NCBI GenBank assembly: GCA_021772095.1
Contig: JADYXR010000159.1
Span: forward strand, 148,129-212,128
Length of the DNA stretch: 64,000 nucleotides
Direction of reading: 5' to 3'
Source: Candidatus Obscuribacter sp.
GTDB taxonomy: Bacteria; Cyanobacteriota; Vampirovibrionia; Obscuribacterales; Obscuribacteraceae
Every line of letters begins with the position of its first letter. The stretch's first letter is position 1. Positions 45,989-53,892 of the stretch are shown piece by piece. A model generated the notes under the pieces. The model made no database searches, was not told the DNA's origin, and worked only from the letters and a program-made list of their open reading frames with translations. A program made the position numbers and the translations under genes.

Positions 45989-47086
45989 CTATCTGCCTTT
46001 GAAGTAGAGGATCATCACGCCCAACGAGCCGATTACCATGTTAGGCAACCAGGCAGCCAGAATCGGATTGATCCGCCCGGCTTCCCCGAGGGCGCCTGAG
46101 CTGGATTGCAGCACGTAATACAGGAAGACCACGACGGCTGAATAGATAAGACCAAGGTTGCTGCGCGAACGACGACCGAGCAGACCGAGCGGAGCGCCTG
46201 CCAGTGCGACTATCAAGCATGCCAGTGGTTGACTGACTTTTTGATATAGGCGCACGAGCAAATCATTAGATACCGCATTCGATGCTTTCAAGGTATCGAT
46301 GTAACTAGCCAGCTCCAGCATGTTCATTTCTTTCGGTTTGATCTGCCCTGAGGACAAAACCTTAGAAGCATTCTTGACACCTGGAATTTTCAGTTTTTCG
46401 AACTGCAAGATTTGGGCTATGTCGCTCTTTGAGTTGATGCAATACGAGCGTCCTTTTTCGAGAATCCATTCGCCGTGATTGAAGATCCCGGTCTCCGAAC
46501 AAACGATCTGGGCCAGTTGGTCGCGCGTGAAGTCGAGCACAATCACGTCGTGGAGCCGTTTGCCATTGTAGTAGCCGACGTAGAAGATGCGATTGAGCGA
46601 AAGGTTTTTGTCGCGCTCCATATAAGTGAAGTTAGCTTGACCTTCCGGCAATTCGGATTTATACAGCGCGAGGAACTCTAATTTCTTGGCTGTACGACTG
46701 GCGATAGGAACAATGCCTTCGTTGATGCCAAAACTGACAAAGCTGGTCAACAAGCCGAACAAAAGTGGTGCCACCATGATGCGATAAAAACTGACGCCGC
46801 TGGTGCGCAGGGCGATGATTTCTGAGTCGCTGGAGAGGCGGTTGAATACAAGCAGTGTACCGAGCAACACACCAATCGGAATGGTGAGAACGATAATTTC
46901 CGGAAGGTGCAAACCGAGGATCGTAAAAGCGAGATCCAGAGGCACGCCGGAACGCATGATCAAGTTGAAGATTGTTTTGAGCTGATCGGCGCCGAACCAT
47001 ACGCCAGTGACGATGCCGATACCGAAAAGCAGCGGCTGCCAAAATTCATTGGCGATGTAGCGATCGAGCATTTTCATGTTCCACAT
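45989..47086 (-). CDS. LPS export permease, YjgP/YjgQ (LptF/LptG) family
   Basis: 365 residues with about six membrane helices and a central periplasmic domain. It starts MWNMKMLDRYIANEFWQPL, the normal LptF/LptG opening (MxxxDRYIxxEF). The periplasmic domain has the expected NEGIVPIASRTAKKLE stretch. With LptB and LptC it extracts LPS from the inner membrane. The start codon overlaps the LptB stop in TAATG. Only one such permease is in the window; enzymes of this type work as a heterodimer or, in some lineages, a homodimer. Confidence 0.92.
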   Translation of the reverse strand: MWNMKMLDRYIANEFWQPLLFGIGIVTGVWFGADQLKTIFNLIMRSGVPLDLAFTILGLHLPEIIVLTIPIGVLLGTLLVFNRLSSDSEIIALRTSGVSFYRIMVAPLLFGLLTSFVSFGINEGIVPIASRTAKKLEFLALYKSELPEGQANFTYMERDKNLSLNRIFYVGYYNGKRLHDVIVLDFTRDQLAQIVCSETGIFNHGEWILEKGRSYCINSKSDIAQILQFEKLKIPGVKNASKVLSSGQIKPKEMNMLELASYIDTLKASNAVSNDLLVRLYQKVSQPLACLIVALAGAPLGLLGRRSRSNLGLIYSAVVVFLYYVLQSSSGALGEAGRINPILAAWLPNMVIGSLGVMILYFKGR

Positions 47087-47844
47087 TAGAGGGTAAAGTC
47101 CTCCCCTAAGTATTGGGTTCTTGCTACTTCGCTGGTGGCGATATCGTGTTGTGAGCCGGCGACCAGAATCTTGCCCTTGTCGATCAGATAGGCCCGGTCA
47201 GTAATTTGCAGAGTGGCTCGCGGGTTGTGGTCGGTGAGCAGAACCCCGAGATTCCATTCGTTTTTGTCCTTCAGACGCCGAATCAGTTGTTGAATGTCAG
47301 CAATCGAAATCGGGTCGATACCGGTAAAAGGTTCGTCAAGCAAAATGAATTCAGGCTCGCCAGCCAGAGTCCGTGCGATTTCCAGTCGTCGACGTTCACC
47401 GCCGGAGAGTTGGACCGCGTGTACATCCTCGAGGTGTTCCAAACCGAACTGCCCGAGTAAGAACTTGATTTTTTCACTTTGATCTCTGCGCTTGACGCCG
47501 CGGAGTTCAAGGATCATGCGAATGTTGTCGCCTACGGAAAGTTTTCTAAATGTCGAGTTTTCTTGAGGCAAGTAGCCTATGCCCAGCCGCGCTCTCAAGT
47601 GGATTGGCAGTTTGGTCAGGTCTTTGGTGCCCAGTTTGATCGAACCTTTTTCCGGGACGACCAGCCCAAGAACCATATCAAATGAAGTTGTCTTGCCTGC
47701 GCCGTTTCGACCAAGCAGTCCGACTACTTCGCCTCTAGCGACGTGAAAGCTGACGTCGTCCACCACTCTGCGTCCGCCATAAGACTTCTGCAAATTGGAA
47801 ATCGTCAGTGTTTTTTCTTCGCTGTTGGTTGCCGATGCTAACAT
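47086..47844 (-). CDS. lptB: LPS export ABC transporter ATPase
   Basis: 252 residues. Walker A LLGRNGAGKTTSFDM, signature VQLSGGERRRLEIARTL, Walker B FILLDEPFTGIDP and H-loop LLTDHN; the 'YLPQENSTFRKLSVGDNI' segment is typical of LptB. ATG 47844 has GAGG eight bases upstream and follows lptA by 17 bp. It powers LPS extraction together with the YjgP/YjgQ-type permease encoded directly downstream. Confidence 0.95.
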   Translation of the reverse strand: MLASATNSEEKTLTISNLQKSYGGRRVVDDVSFHVARGEVVGLLGRNGAGKTTSFDMVLGLVVPEKGSIKLGTKDLTKLPIHLRARLGIGYLPQENSTFRKLSVGDNIRMILELRGVKRRDQSEKIKFLLGQFGLEHLEDVHAVQLSGGERRRLEIARTLAGEPEFILLDEPFTGIDPISIADIQQLIRRLKDKNEWNLGVLLTDHNPRATLQITDRAYLIDKGKILVAGSQHDIATSEVARTQYLGEDFTL

Positions 47845-47861
47845 TACTGAAACCTCTAGCC

Positions 47862-49235
47862 CTACTGAACCTTGTTGCGTCCATCGTCCGCAACACGTGA
47901 TCCGCTCTCTTTCTCTTTTTGTGGTGGTACTGCTGATGGTGCAGCCTTGGGAGCGCCAGGTGTTCCTGGTGTGTTCTTGACGATGATGGCGCGAGTATTG
48001 CCTTCAGCCAGAACCTTGTTATCTTCAACTGTATAAGTGATGCGATCGGCAATCCAACGACGTCCCGGTTGCGTGATTTGCGAACGACCAATGAAAACGA
48101 CTTTGTCAGTTTCACCATACTCGTTGGTCAAAACCGTGATCTTCGGACCGATACCAACTGTAGTGCCATAGTAGAGTTTGACTCGACCTTCGGCATCAAC
48201 TCGACCGCTCTCTTTGTTGTAGTCCTGAGCATCGGAGATGATGATGATTTCTTGACCGCTTTTAGGCGAGAGGTCCATTACTTTGCCGCTGGGAGCCGAG
48301 CTATTTACTACCTGAGGCCCCCCTTTTTTTGGTTCTGCTGCTTTCTGCTGAACCACTCTCGATTTTACGTGTCCCGTAGCTTGTAGTCGCTGGGTAGTGA
48401 GGAAGTAAGTCATCACATCCGCTTGCGTGACATTCGAGTCTCGCTTCGCTGTGACGTCTCCTGTGAAGACGACCGCCTCAGCTTTCTGGTCACTGCCGTA
48501 GACCAGCTTCAAGTGGTTTGATTTGATGTTGATTCCCTGAGTGACAACACGCACATTGCCGTGCGCTTCGAACTTACCTGAGGTGCGGTCGAACTCTTGA
48601 GTGTCGGAATCGGTGATGATTTTTTGTGGTTTGTTTTCCGCTGGTGCTTTTTTTACCGATGGAGTTGCAGTTGGATCTTTTGGTTCTTCAGCAACGTCTG
48701 GATCTTCATCCTTAGGCAGCGCGGCTTCCGGCTCATCTTCAGGATTGAGCACCGTGGGCGCTTTCTTGCCTTTTTTCGCTGGAGCTGCAGCACCGCCGCC
48801 GCCCGCAGCACCACCACCACCGTCCATGCCGTTAGACATTACTTCGGAGTGGGCGTTGCCTTCGGCGATGATTTTTGCTTGTTTAATATCGAATGTCAGT
48901 TTAGTCGCTCTAATGCTGTTGACGCCTTGAGTCAGGGTCGGGCTGCCGGTGAAGATCGCCAACTTGGGCTGACCGGCTTCATCACGGAATAGTGTCGCAA
49001 TTGGTGCGCGAATAATGGTGTCGCCATGCACCACTTTAACTTTGCCGCGTGCAATCACTCGATCGTCGCCAAATTCTTGCTCATCGGCCTGGATATCGAT
49101 TGGTTCACCGGTAGGAGCGCCCAGATCCTGCGCCATCGCCATCATCGGGCTCAGCGCAATCGTCGCGGCAAGCAGGCTGACCAGTGCTTTTGCACCGTGT
49201 CTTGAGTTATGGATCGAGTCGTAATCGTGTCGCAA
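47862..49235 (-). CDS. lptA: LptA-like protein with three OstA modules
   Basis: 457 residues; LptA is normally about 185. Signal peptide to about residue 36 (SPMMAMA). Three beta-jellyroll OstA/LptA modules at about 46-131, 213-294 and 337-419, each with 'A.G.v.v..g...i....l' and a 'vvFtGd/sv..g...i.a....y' half. They are joined by an acidic Pro/Ala/Gly linker (132-212) and a short Lys/Pro-rich one (295-336). A single LptA forms a head-to-tail bridge across the periplasm; three linked modules may be a ready-made bridge segment (inference). TTG 49235 is the start; AAGG is about 11 bases upstream. Between lptC and lptB. Confidence 0.85.
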   Translation of the reverse strand: MRHDYDSIHNSRHGAKALVSLLAATIALSPMMAMAQDLGAPTGEPIDIQADEQEFGDDRVIARGKVKVVHGDTIIRAPIATLFRDEAGQPKLAIFTGSPTLTQGVNSIRATKLTFDIKQAKIIAEGNAHSEVMSNGMDGGGGAAGGGGAAAPAKKGKKAPTVLNPEDEPEAALPKDEDPDVAEEPKDPTATPSVKKAPAENKPQKIITDSDTQEFDRTSGKFEAHGNVRVVTQGINIKSNHLKLVYGSDQKAEAVVFTGDVTAKRDSNVTQADVMTYFLTTQRLQATGHVKSRVVQQKAAEPKKGGPQVVNSSAPSGKVMDLSPKSGQEIIIISDAQDYNKESGRVDAEGRVKLYYGTTVGIGPKITVLTNEYGETDKVVFIGRSQITQPGRRWIADRITYTVEDNKVLAEGNTRAIIVKNTPGTPGAPKAAPSAVPPQKEKESGSRVADDGRNKVQ

Positions 49236-49253
49236 CTTGAGGGTTACCTTTTT

Positions 49254-49850
49254 CTACATGTCAACTAAGGCGTGAGTATTGCCGCTAATAATCAATTTTT
49301 GGAGATTGCCCTGGACAAATGAGCCACGGGCGTTGTTACCTGTCACCTTGGCTACCCCTGGCCACATGATGTTAACACCACCTGTAGCCTTAAACTGATT
49401 GTTTTTTGTTAATTCCAATTCCTTGGTGACAAGCTGAGCTTGCTTCTCGTCACCACTGACGGAAACCTTATTGTCCCCTTTGGAATGGAGCACGATTACG
49501 CGAGTTAATTCGTTGGCTTTTCCGGTCGGGGCAGCGAGCGTCATGCTCACTTTTCCTTCTTTGTAATAGTTTACTTTGACATCCTCTAATTCAACATCCT
49601 TGGTATCGGGCTGCATCGTCCCTTTTGTGGCTGTGAGGCGCCAGTGGGTGGTGTTGTCGTCGCCGATTTCTTTGAGTTCGTAGTTGTCAACAGTGACTTG
49701 TTCGCTGGGGTCTTCTTTCTTCTGTTTGGCAAACTCTTTCAGTTCTTGGTCCGCCTTGTGCTGAGCGAAATAAACCAAACCGACGATGCCGAAAAGGATG
49801 CTTAAAGCGAGCACCAGTTTCAGAACACCGAGGTTGAAAAAACGCTTCAT
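49254..49850 (-). CDS. lptC: LPS export system protein LptC
   Basis: 198 residues. A single N-terminal membrane helix (LKLVLALSILFGIVGLVYFA) and a periplasmic beta-jellyroll with the LptC pattern (VDNYELKEIGDDNTTHWRL, then VELEDVKVNYYKEGK). It links the inner-membrane transporter to LptA. ATG 49850 is 9 bp downstream of the TPR gene; lptA begins 18 bp after its stop. Confidence 0.9.
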   Translation of the reverse strand: MKRFFNLGVLKLVLALSILFGIVGLVYFAQHKADQELKEFAKQKKEDPSEQVTVDNYELKEIGDDNTTHWRLTATKGTMQPDTKDVELEDVKVNYYKEGKVSMTLAAPTGKANELTRVIVLHSKGDNKVSVSGDEKQAQLVTKELELTKNNQFKATGGVNIMWPGVAKVTGNNARGSFVQGNLQKLIISGNTHALVDM

Positions 49851-49859
49851 TAAGAACTC

Positions 49860-51407
49860 CTAGTTGCCCGTGGACCTTAGTGCAATTGCTTTTGACACAT
49901 TCGTCAGGCACTGTCCGAGATTGCCTTTCTTCAAGTAACCTTCGCCGAGGAAGAAATAGGGAGCCGGGCTGTTTGGATGCGCGTCGCGGCAGCTTTCCCA
50001 GACCTTCATCGCTGAATCGATGTCTCCGCTGTACTCGGCTTTGAGGTGAGCGCGATAGAGATTGGCGAACATGTCGTCAGGTTCTCTTTCGATCACCTCA
50101 TCGAGTTTTTTCAGGGCGCGGCGATAATACGCTTTAACCTGTGGTATCACTTCTGGTGCGGCGTTCGCGGTTGCGTATTCCATACCGGTGATTGGACCGA
50201 GGTTTTGAATGTTACCGAGCGGGTTGGCCCAGAAGTTTCCTTTGCCGCCGCCGTGTGCGGTTGCGTTGGCAGGTGGCACCGTCGGCGGTGTAAATCCTGG
50301 GGCTTTCGCTTCAGTTTTTACTGCCGGGGTTTCTTCGCCGAGATTGACGTAGTCTTTAGAATCCGCGCCGCTGGCGACTTTTGCTTGTTTATTGTCTTTT
50401 GAAACTTTTGAATCTGTCGGTGATTCACTGGTGGCTATCGAATCTTTTTTCTTTTTCTTCGATTTTTTAGAATCGGCGGCGGCGGATTGATCGGTCGCAG
50501 CTGTTCCTTCAGATGCTGCTTTCAAGCCGGCTGAGCCTTTTGCATCGGCTGACGTTGCTGCCGTACCTTTATTAGAAGGTTCAGATTCAGATTCCAGAAG
50601 TTCTTCCGGTTTCAAAACCGAGTTTTGCGCGACGAATTCGGATTGCCAATTTTTCGGCTGACCAGCCGGTGCTTCTGCTGTAGCTGTTGCGGTAGCTTCT
50701 GTTTTGGCCGCATCGGTTTTGCCAGCTTCTGTTTTGCCGGCTTCCAATTTAGCTACTTCTGGTTTGCCTGCTGCCGGTGCAGCATTGTTCACTGCCACCG
50801 CGGGCAGTGTTGCCGGTTTTTGTGCAACTTGTTTTGAATATCGAGCCAGAACGTAGGCTTTCATGTAATACGCCCAGGCCAGGTGATACCGGATCTGATT
50901 GTCTTCCGGATAATTTTTGAGCATCTCTTCGTACTCGCCAATCATCTGGTCGAAGTAAACAGCGCCGCCCTTCAGCGATGAGAGCTTGCGCGCCGTTCTG
51001 ATTTCTTTGAGCGCTTCTTCGACTTGACTGGTTCTGGTCAAAGAAACTGCATATACAAAGTGCGCCTCGGGGCTATCCGGGCTCTTATCGACTTGAGCCC
51101 TGGCCACCTTCGAGTCGTTGGTTACACGGATGGTTTCATTGGCGGTGCCAATTGAAAATTCCATTCCGGGTGTAAAAACAATTTTCTTGCGTGGCGCGGC
51201 TGGCGCTCCAGGCGTTGCCGCCGGTGCCGAAGCCGTTGAAGGCGAAGTCAGCGCTGCACCAGCTGTGGTGCCGGCACCGCTTGTAGTTGTACCGCCGACT
51301 GTGCCTTTTTCGCTTTGCGCCCTGGCCGGAGTGACCAGCATAAACGGCACGGACAGTGCGATGGCGACGATATAGATGTTGTACGAAACGTTTTTGGAGC
51401 GGTTCAT
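49860..51407 (-). CDS. Secreted TPR protein heading the lpt operon
   Basis: 515 residues. Signal peptide (cleavage after TPARA), TPRs near 100-180 (SPEAHFVYAVSLTRTSQVEE, YHLAWAYYMKAYVLARY), a long low-complexity centre (about 190-400) with 'EAGKTEAGKTDAAKTEAT' repeats and Lys/Ser-rich stretches, and further TPRs at the end (MFANLYRAHLKAEYSGD, APYFFLGEGYLKKGNLGQC). It is followed by lptC after only 9 bp. A role in outer-membrane or LPS assembly is suggested by position only. Confidence 0.75.
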   Translation of the reverse strand: MNRSKNVSYNIYIVAIALSVPFMLVTPARAQSEKGTVGGTTTSGAGTTAGAALTSPSTASAPAATPGAPAAPRKKIVFTPGMEFSIGTANETIRVTNDSKVARAQVDKSPDSPEAHFVYAVSLTRTSQVEEALKEIRTARKLSSLKGGAVYFDQMIGEYEEMLKNYPEDNQIRYHLAWAYYMKAYVLARYSKQVAQKPATLPAVAVNNAAPAAGKPEVAKLEAGKTEAGKTDAAKTEATATATAEAPAGQPKNWQSEFVAQNSVLKPEELLESESEPSNKGTAATSADAKGSAGLKAASEGTAATDQSAAADSKKSKKKKKDSIATSESPTDSKVSKDNKQAKVASGADSKDYVNLGEETPAVKTEAKAPGFTPPTVPPANATAHGGGKGNFWANPLGNIQNLGPITGMEYATANAAPEVIPQVKAYYRRALKKLDEVIEREPDDMFANLYRAHLKAEYSGDIDSAMKVWESCRDAHPNSPAPYFFLGEGYLKKGNLGQCLTNVSKAIALRSTGN

Positions 51408-51631
51408 AAGCCCTTCCTGCTTTGACGTCGTCTGAATGTGGGTCTATCGAACGTGGCAGCGCCACGAAAGTTCCACTCTCAAGTTGAGAGCTTTCTCACA
51501 CTCGACCTCAACCGATCTCGGCTTATCCGAGAAAGGCTGATCATATCAAAGTCTGGTAGGTTGCCAGTGGTTACCTACTCCAGAGAATATTTTTAGATCT
51601 CTTCTTAACGAGCCGGGTTTGCCAGCCTAGC
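51408..51631 (-). promoter_or_regulatory. Hairpin-rich leader upstream of the lpt operon
   Basis: Three perfect stems lie upstream of the TPR-lpt operon: CGTGGC-AGC-GCCACG (51452-51466), CTCTCAA-G-TTGAGAG (51476-51490) and TCTCGG-CTTAT-CCGAGA (51516-51532). Such density in 80 bp suggests a structured leader or protein-binding sites. No known riboswitch is recognised. Confidence 0.45.
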
Positions 51632-52297
51632 TCAAGCTACGCGCTTTTTTCCCTGCAAGATTAGCTTTGTGGCCTGTTCAAGATTTTCAACAATGTATGT
51701 CGGCTTCGCAACTTCTAGTTCTTCTCTGGAATGAACTCCTGTGGTGACGCCAATCGCGTCTACTCCAGCGTTTCGCGCCATCTCCAGATCGTACCAGCTG
51801 TCGCCGATCACCACCGCTTCATGAGGATTAATTGCCAAATGTTTCAATGTGTTTAAAACCAGCTCAGGATGCGGCTTATGTTTCGTCACATCCTGCTGAC
51901 CAAGAATCAATTGAAAATGATGCATCAACTTATGATGGTCCAAGACCGGCTCTACGATTTCTCTTCGCTTCGAAGTTGCAATCGTACTTGCAATTCCTAT
52001 GCGATCGAGAGTCTGCAGCATACTGGTTAGATGCGGGAATGGTGGGCATAACGCTATCGAATTGGCGTCATATATTTCTCGATATCGCTCCACTACTTTA
52101 GTGTGAAATTCCGCCGGACTAGTCGGGCAGATCAGTTCAACCTGAGCGAGCAAGGGCATACCGATAAGCGTCTTCCAATGTTCAGCAACCGCCTGTGGGA
52201 GCTGATATTCATCGGTCACTTGATACATAACATCGACTATTCCGGGGGCGGAATCCACTAGTGTGCCGTCGAAATCAAATATCGCAATTTTGTACAA
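51632..52297 (-). CDS. HAD-superfamily phosphatase (phosphoglycolate phosphatase-like)
   Basis: 221 residues. HAD motifs: FDFDGTLVDS (nucleophile Asp), IATSKR, KPHPELVL and IGDSWYDLEMARNAG. The cap between motifs I and II is helical, as in PGP/Gph and PpaX. It removes phosphate from small sugar or nucleotide phosphates; the physiological substrate is open. The start is TTG 52297, one base after the carA stop, with AAGGTGA inside the end of carA eight bases upstream: strong evidence for a coupled carA-HAD unit. Confidence 0.88.
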   Translation of the reverse strand: MYKIAIFDFDGTLVDSAPGIVDVMYQVTDEYQLPQAVAEHWKTLIGMPLLAQVELICPTSPAEFHTKVVERYREIYDANSIALCPPFPHLTSMLQTLDRIGIASTIATSKRREIVEPVLDHHKLMHHFQLILGQQDVTKHKPHPELVLNTLKHLAINPHEAVVIGDSWYDLEMARNAGVDAIGVTTGVHSREELEVAKPTYIVENLEQATKLILQGKKRVA

Positions 52298-52298
52298 A

Positions 52299-53441
52299 CT
52301 AGATCACCTTCGCTTTATTGTCTGACTTCACCAGATCGGTAAACCTGGCGAACAAGTAATTAGAATCGTTTGGTCCCGGGTGCGCTTCCGGGTGATATTG
52401 CACGGCAAAAATTGGCAGATGTTTGTGTCTGAAACCTTCAACGCTGCCGTCGTTTAAATTGACGTGCGTGATTTCCAGGTCGTCCGGCACTGAGTCTTTA
52501 TCGACGGCGAAACCGTGATTCTGACAAGTGATCTCCACCTTACCCGTGAGTAAGTCTTTGACGGGTTGGTTGCCTCCTCGATGGCCGAACTTCAATTTAT
52601 AAGTCCGCGCACCGAGTGCTAGAGAGAGAAGTTGATGTCCCAGGCAGATACCGAAGATTGGAATTTTTGCATCAATCAGTTTGGGTAGCTCGCGCAGAAC
52701 ATCTGCACAGGCCGCCGGATCTCCAGGTCCATTGGACAGGAAAATTCCGTCTGGTTTGTTATTTAGGATGGCATCAGCTTTCGTATCCGATGGATAGACG
52801 GTCAGGGCAAAGCCTTCACCGGCAAGGAGATTCAAAATATTTTGCTTAATACCAAAGTCGAGTACTGCCACTCGAATGTTCCCTTCGCCAAATGCGTACG
52901 ACGAATCGCACGTCACTTCGCGAGTGAGGTCAAGCCCGTTCATATCAGGGCTCTGGCGAGCGATCTCGACCAACCTTTTCTGATCGGCTGCCGGATCATC
53001 TCCTAGTTCTGTTGTCAGAGCGCATCTCATGGCGCCCTTGTCACGAATATGACGAGTGATCGCACGCGTGTCGACATCGCTAATGCCAACAATGTTGTGC
53101 TTCTTAAGAAAATCGTCCAAACTACTTTGCGCTTGCCAGTTGCTGTGAATTTTGCTCAAATGGCGAACTACCAGCCCTCTGGCATAAACCTTTTTGGATT
53201 CCATGTCACCGTCATTGGTTCCATAGTTGCCAACTTCGGGCGTGGTGAGCGTGATTACTTGGCCGGCGTAACTCGGGTCAGTCAGAATTTCCTGATAACC
53301 ATAGAGGCTGGTGTTGAACACGAGCTCGCCCGTAGCCGTGCCTTCGGCTCCGAAACTTTTGCCAGCGTAGGTTTTGCCATCCTCGAGAGCTAGTAAGCAG
53401 GGTTTAACCCGTGAGTCCGTGATTGTGATTTTCTCCGTCAT
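52299..53441 (-). CDS. carA: Carbamoyl-phosphate synthase small subunit
   Basis: 380 residues. It hydrolyses glutamine and channels ammonia to CarB. The N-terminal CPSase domain has LVFNTSLYGYQEILTDPSY; the C-terminal class I amidotransferase domain has the nucleophile GICLGHQLL, the oxyanion region FLSNGPGDP and the His/Glu pair in VQYHPEAHPGP. ATG 53441 has no clear SD. First gene of a two-gene unit with the HAD phosphatase; far from carB. Confidence 0.96.
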   Translation of the reverse strand: MTEKITITDSRVKPCLLALEDGKTYAGKSFGAEGTATGELVFNTSLYGYQEILTDPSYAGQVITLTTPEVGNYGTNDGDMESKKVYARGLVVRHLSKIHSNWQAQSSLDDFLKKHNIVGISDVDTRAITRHIRDKGAMRCALTTELGDDPAADQKRLVEIARQSPDMNGLDLTREVTCDSSYAFGEGNIRVAVLDFGIKQNILNLLAGEGFALTVYPSDTKADAILNNKPDGIFLSNGPGDPAACADVLRELPKLIDAKIPIFGICLGHQLLSLALGARTYKLKFGHRGGNQPVKDLLTGKVEITCQNHGFAVDKDSVPDDLEITHVNLNDGSVEGFRHKHLPIFAVQYHPEAHPGPNDSNYLFARFTDLVKSDNKAKVI

Positions 53442-53892
53442 TATTTCAACCGTGTATGTCTATATTACCCTTAAAATAAGAATCTTGTTATGTATTATCA
53501 TGCGAGATTTTCTGCGATTCACACACCCGATTGTGAACGCTCCGATGCCGTCAGGCAACTCGTGACAAGTGACGAGATCGGTGCCCTATCGACCTATTGA
53601 TGTGCAGGCTAGACTTTTGCCCGCACTTGGCTTGTGTACGTCTGTGACGAATAGCGAACGGGATTGGAGAGGTTTAAGTTCTTTTCTCTTCTCTGCGGAT
53701 CAGGACTGTATGCGGATTGCGCGACAAAAAAACAATTTTGCCCCGGTAATACGATTTTTGTTTTCTCAAAAACTCACCATTAAATACTAAGCCTCTGTAG
53801 AATTTGCCTGAATCTTATACGCTGGTTGCCATGTGATATCGACTGGGCATCGCGGATAAGAGATGACCCATGGTGTCACGTAGGGAAATTTG
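53442..53892. other. Divergent intergenic region carA / nuoN
   Basis: About 450 bp. Open frames up to about 80 codons are present, but without SD or conserved look. TTCACACACCCGATTGTGAA near 53517 is an imperfect inverted repeat. The nuoN start is at the right edge. Confidence 0.35.

Noticed and set aside
53569..53790. 73-codon plus-strand ORF upstream of nuoN
   Set aside because: No SD, no conserved look, and composition like the surrounding non-coding DNA.
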